Of a DNA stretch of 64,000 bases, positions 61,319-64,000 are shown piece by piece. Each line of letters opens with the position of its first letter. Position 1 is the first letter of the stretch. The notes beneath the pieces were generated by a model that worked only from the letters and a program-made list of their open reading frames with translations, was not told the origin of the DNA and ran no database searches. The position numbers and the translations under genes are program-made. The stretch is from Nocardia sp. NBC_01329 (GTDB lineage Bacteria; Actinomycetota; Actinomycetes; Mycobacteriales; Mycobacteriaceae). The stretch covers positions 5,364,001-5,428,000 of the forward strand of contig NZ_CP108381.1 of the NCBI RefSeq assembly GCF_035956715.1, written 5' to 3'.

Positions 61319-63886
61319 TCAACCATTCAAGGGGGTGGCGCCCAGCTCACTGGCCAGTAGTCGCAGAGCGACGTCGTCCGGGTCGCGCCGATCGCCGGGG
61401 GCGACCGGCTGCGCGGACTCCGCGAGCATCTCCCGCTCTTCCTCCGGAGTGGAGGGCGGCACGCTGTTCGGTGCGTAACCGTGATCGCCCGGACCCGGGT
61501 CATCGGGCAGATCCGGATAGTCCGGCGGCGGGATGTCGTCGTAGGGATTCGCCGCGGCCGCACCGGCGGCCTTGGCCTGACTCGGCCGGGAGAACCGCGG
61601 CGGCCGCCGACCCGGATCGCCGGCGCGGCCCCCCGCTCCCGCGCCCGGCCGCGCATCGTTGTCCGATCCGCCCGCGCCACCGTCCTGCGCCGAGCCTGCC
61701 GGTGCCTCACCGGCGTCGTCGGGCTCACCACCGGACCGGCTCGGCGCCGGTCGCCGTGGACCGCCTCGGCGGCCGCCTTCGGATTCACCCGACTCGGTGT
61801 CACCCGATCGGCGCCCGCCCCGCTCTCGTCCGCCGGGACCCCGGGAGACCTGCTGCCCCGTGACCACCCACCGGACGGGGTGTTCCCGGCCGAGCACCGC
61901 GGTCACGGCCGAGCGGACCGCCGACAGGGGTTGCGGCTGCGAGAGACGCTGGACCAGCGCGGCGTGGTGGGCCAGCACGATCTCACCGTCCTCGACACCG
62001 GCGACCGACGCTCCCGACGTGAGCATGGCCCCGATCGTCGGCCCGAAGTCCTTGACCTTGACCTTGATCTCCGGCCACGCGGCTTCCACCGCCGCCAGCA
62101 GTTCCGGATCGGCCGGCGCCGAGTCGGTATCCGGCCCGGTCGGCTCGGCACCGGAAGTCGCCTCGCTCGCGGCCGCCGAATCACTCGCGGGCGGTTCGGC
62201 GGAGTTCTCCGCACTCACCGATTCGTCGACTGGGCCGCCGGGATGCTCTGGGCCCGCCGAGCCGGTCGGAGCGGTCGCGGTCGGCTCGGCAGGCCGGGGC
62301 GGGGCCGCGTTCGGCTGGGGTGACACCGCGTCCCGCGGCGGACCCATGGGCGCGGCAGCACCCGCGGCATTCGGATCGTCGCGCACTTCGGCTACGGGAG
62401 ACTGCGGCGCCGCCGGACCACTCTCGACCTCGACGGAGCCCGCTGGAGCCTCGGGATGTCCGGCCGGGGCCGCCGCTATCTCCCGGTCCCGGCCACCGCG
62501 ATCGACCGCGGGAGGCATCGGACCCGGCTCCGCGGCTTCGGCCGACTCGCCGACAGTGGGACCTTCCGGCACCCGGCCGGTCCTGGACTCCCGTAGCGCG
62601 GCCAGGGCCTCGGCCCCACGGCGGCGGGACGGATCGGACGCGGCCGCTCGCACGGGCGCCGTGACTTCGGGGGGCGGGCCATCCGCCGGGGCACTGCTCG
62701 CGGGCGCGGCGGGTGGCACCGCGCGGACACCGGACGCGACCCGCCGCTCCAGTTGTTCCAGCCGTTGCAGCGTCGCGGCGTCGGATTCGTCGGCGGCGGG
62801 CAGCAGCATCCGGGAGCAGACGACCTCGAGCAGCAGTCGCGGCGCGGTGGCCCCGCGCATCTCCCCCAGTCCGGCGTGCAGAAGTTCGGCGTAGCGGGTG
62901 AGGGACGCGGGACCGAGCCGGGCGGCCTGCTCGCGCATCCGGTCCAGCAGATCGGCGGGCCCGGCGACGAGTCCGCGTTCGGTGGCGTCGGGTACGGCCC
63001 GGATCAGGATCAGATCGCGCAGGCGCTCGAGCAGGTCCACCGCGAACCGGCGCGGATCGTGACCGGCTTCCATCACCCGATCAACGGTGCCGAACAGTGC
63101 GGCGCCGTCGGCTGCCGCCAACGCGTCGACCGCGTCATCGATCAGCGCCACGTCGGTCACCCCCAGCAGTGCTACGGCGCGCGGATAGGTGACGCCCTCG
63201 GACCCGGCACCGGCGAGCAACTGGTCCAGCACACTCAAACTGTCGCGCGGGGATCCACCGCCCGCACGGATCACCAACGGGTACACCGCTTCTTCCACGG
63301 TGACCTGTTCCTGCTCGCAGATCCCGCCGAGCAGCCCCCGCATGGTGGCGGGGGGCAGCAGCCGGAAGGGATAGTGATGGGTGCGCGAGCGGATCGTCGG
63401 CAGCACCTTGTCCGGTTCGGTGGTGGCGAAGACGAAGATCAGATGGGCCGGGGGCTCCTCGACGATCTTCAGCAGTGCGTTGAATCCGGCCGTGGTGACC
63501 ATATGCGCCTCGTCGACGATGAACACCCGGTAGCGGGATTCGGCGGGCGCGTAGAAGGCCCGGTCGCGCAGTTCGCGGGTGTCGTCGACACCACCGTGGC
63601 TGGCGGCGTCCAGCTCGATCACATCGAGGTTGCCGCCACCGCCGGGCGCCAGCGCGAGGCAGGAGGCGCAGGTGCCGCAAGGCGTGGAGGTGGGGCCCTG
63701 CGCGCAGTTCAGCGAACGCGCGAGGATCCGGGCCGATGAGGTCTTACCGCAACCACGCGGACCGGAGAATAGATAGGCATGACTGATCCGGCCGGTGTCC
63801 AGCGCGGTACACAGCGGTTCGGTGACGTGCTCCTGGCCCACCACGTCAGCGAACGTTGCCGGTCGGTACTTCCGGTACAGAGCCAC
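61319..63886 (-). CDS. dnaX: DNA polymerase III subunits gamma/tau
   Basis: 855-aa clamp-loader ATPase. AAA+ domain (about 1-240) with Walker A GPRGCGKTSS, zinc-binding Cys cluster CAQGPTSTPCGTCASC, Walker B VDEAHM and sensor VFATTEPDKVLPTI; collar domain to about 370; then a 250-residue Pro/Ala/Glu-rich linker, and a folded C-terminal part (about 635-700, tau-type). GTG 63886 (product starts MALYRKYRPATF). No slippery A-run for gamma production is seen. Orthologue of Rv3721c. Confidence 0.95.
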   Translation of the reverse strand: MALYRKYRPATFADVVGQEHVTEPLCTALDTGRISHAYLFSGPRGCGKTSSARILARSLNCAQGPTSTPCGTCASCLALAPGGGGNLDVIELDAASHGGVDDTRELRDRAFYAPAESRYRVFIVDEAHMVTTAGFNALLKIVEEPPAHLIFVFATTEPDKVLPTIRSRTHHYPFRLLPPATMRGLLGGICEQEQVTVEEAVYPLVIRAGGGSPRDSLSVLDQLLAGAGSEGVTYPRAVALLGVTDVALIDDAVDALAAADGAALFGTVDRVMEAGHDPRRFAVDLLERLRDLILIRAVPDATERGLVAGPADLLDRMREQAARLGPASLTRYAELLHAGLGEMRGATAPRLLLEVVCSRMLLPAADESDAATLQRLEQLERRVASGVRAVPPAAPASSAPADGPPPEVTAPVRAAASDPSRRRGAEALAALRESRTGRVPEGPTVGESAEAAEPGPMPPAVDRGGRDREIAAAPAGHPEAPAGSVEVESGPAAPQSPVAEVRDDPNAAGAAAPMGPPRDAVSPQPNAAPPRPAEPTATAPTGSAGPEHPGGPVDESVSAENSAEPPASDSAAASEATSGAEPTGPDTDSAPADPELLAAVEAAWPEIKVKVKDFGPTIGAMLTSGASVAGVEDGEIVLAHHAALVQRLSQPQPLSAVRSAVTAVLGREHPVRWVVTGQQVSRGPGGRERGGRRSGDTESGESEGGRRGGPRRPAPSRSGGEPDDAGEAPAGSAQDGGAGGSDNDARPGAGAGGRAGDPGRRPPRFSRPSQAKAAGAAAANPYDDIPPPDYPDLPDDPGPGDHGYAPNSVPPSTPEEEREMLAESAQPVAPGDRRDPDDVALRLLASELGATPLNG

Positions 63887-63975
63887 GGCCAGAGGCTACC
63901 GGCGGACCCCGACAGCGCGCACCCGGCGTGGGTACAGGCTCGCCACGGACTTCGGGCGGTCTCTTCCATCTCTGT

Positions 63976-63995
63976 GTTAACAGCGTTACGCTAAC
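63976..63995. promoter_or_regulatory. Near-palindrome at the window end
   Basis: GTTAACAGCGTTACGCTAAC contains AGCGT-T-ACGCT extended by GTTA/TAAC with a 2-nt bulge, 90 bp upstream of dnaX. Could be an operator for the gene beyond the window or for dnaX. Confidence 0.3.
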
Positions 63996-64000
63996 GCCAC

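Noticed and set aside
63887..64000. SRP 4.5S RNA expected near dnaX from mycobacterial gene order
   Set aside because: Only 114 bp remain after dnaX and no SRP RNA core motif is visible; it may lie beyond the window.

Overview
The window is a high-GC chromosomal segment from a mycolate-type actinobacterium, most likely Nocardia or a close relative. Evidence: WhiB, Crp, MarP, PonA2 and MurT/GatD homologues, a GMC cholesterol oxidase, an EspI-like ATPase, many GTG starts and TAnnnT -10 boxes placed right before start codons. From memory of gene order, much of it parallels the Mycobacterium tuberculosis Rv3666c-Rv3721c stretch (dppA, acs, holin, ephE, marP, NUDIX, tlpA, nth, crp, MBL, ridA, two arsA genes, whiB4, ponA2 ... 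ask/asd, leuA, murT-gatD, recR, ybaB, SRPBCC, FAD oxidoreductase, cfa-like methyltransferase, dnaX). Lineage-specific genes interrupt that backbone.

Layout. 0-19.6 kb: partial peptide-binding lipoprotein, acetyl-CoA synthetase, an nhaA relic, a holin-like protein, an EphE-type hydrolase, then a minus-strand run nth-tlpA-[three micro-ORFs]-NUDIX-marP in which every junction is a 4-nt start/stop overlap. Then crp, an MBL/RidA/DUF4177 group, two ArsA ATPases, whiB4, ponA2, yqeY and a metallophosphoesterase. A tRNA-Pro(CGG) lies at 19.7 kb. 20-25.4 kb: a compact minus-strand operon of a small acidic exported protein, histidine kinase, response regulator, SLC13-type carrier and glycerate kinase. 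25.4-26.7 kb is mostly non-coding, with a decayed coding tract and a possible 19-aa membrane peptide. 26.7-36 kb: serine hydrolase, asd-lysC, a DHFR-like reductase, DUF1918, SRPBCC, a pore-less voltage-sensor-type membrane protein, Tat-exported cholesterol oxidase and TauE-like exporter. 36-46 kb: leuA with a leucine-codon leader peptide, EspI-like ATPase, LysR/EamA pair, Tat-exported amine-oxidase-like flavoprotein and murT-gatD. 46-64 kb: recR-ybaB, small proteins, FAD oxidoreductase plus cyclopropane synthase, a kinase-STAND fusion, fadA-fadB and dnaX.

Functionally the window combines cell-wall assembly and acid/redox stress (PonA2, MarP, MurT/GatD, WhiB4, Crp), aspartate-family and leucine biosynthesis, central carbon and fatty-acid metabolism (Acs, FadA/FadB, glycerate operon) and DNA maintenance (Nth, RecR, DnaX).

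The two most unusual structures are (1) three perfectly phased 68-bp tandem repeats that encode three 23-codon micro-ORFs coupled by 4-nt overlaps inside the nth-marP operon, and (2) a palindromic, multi-hairpin intergenic element present in three copies (about 46.3, 49.8 and 57.1 kb), one inverted relative to the other two, with a variable central module and a terminal hairpin that keeps its pairing while its sequence changes.
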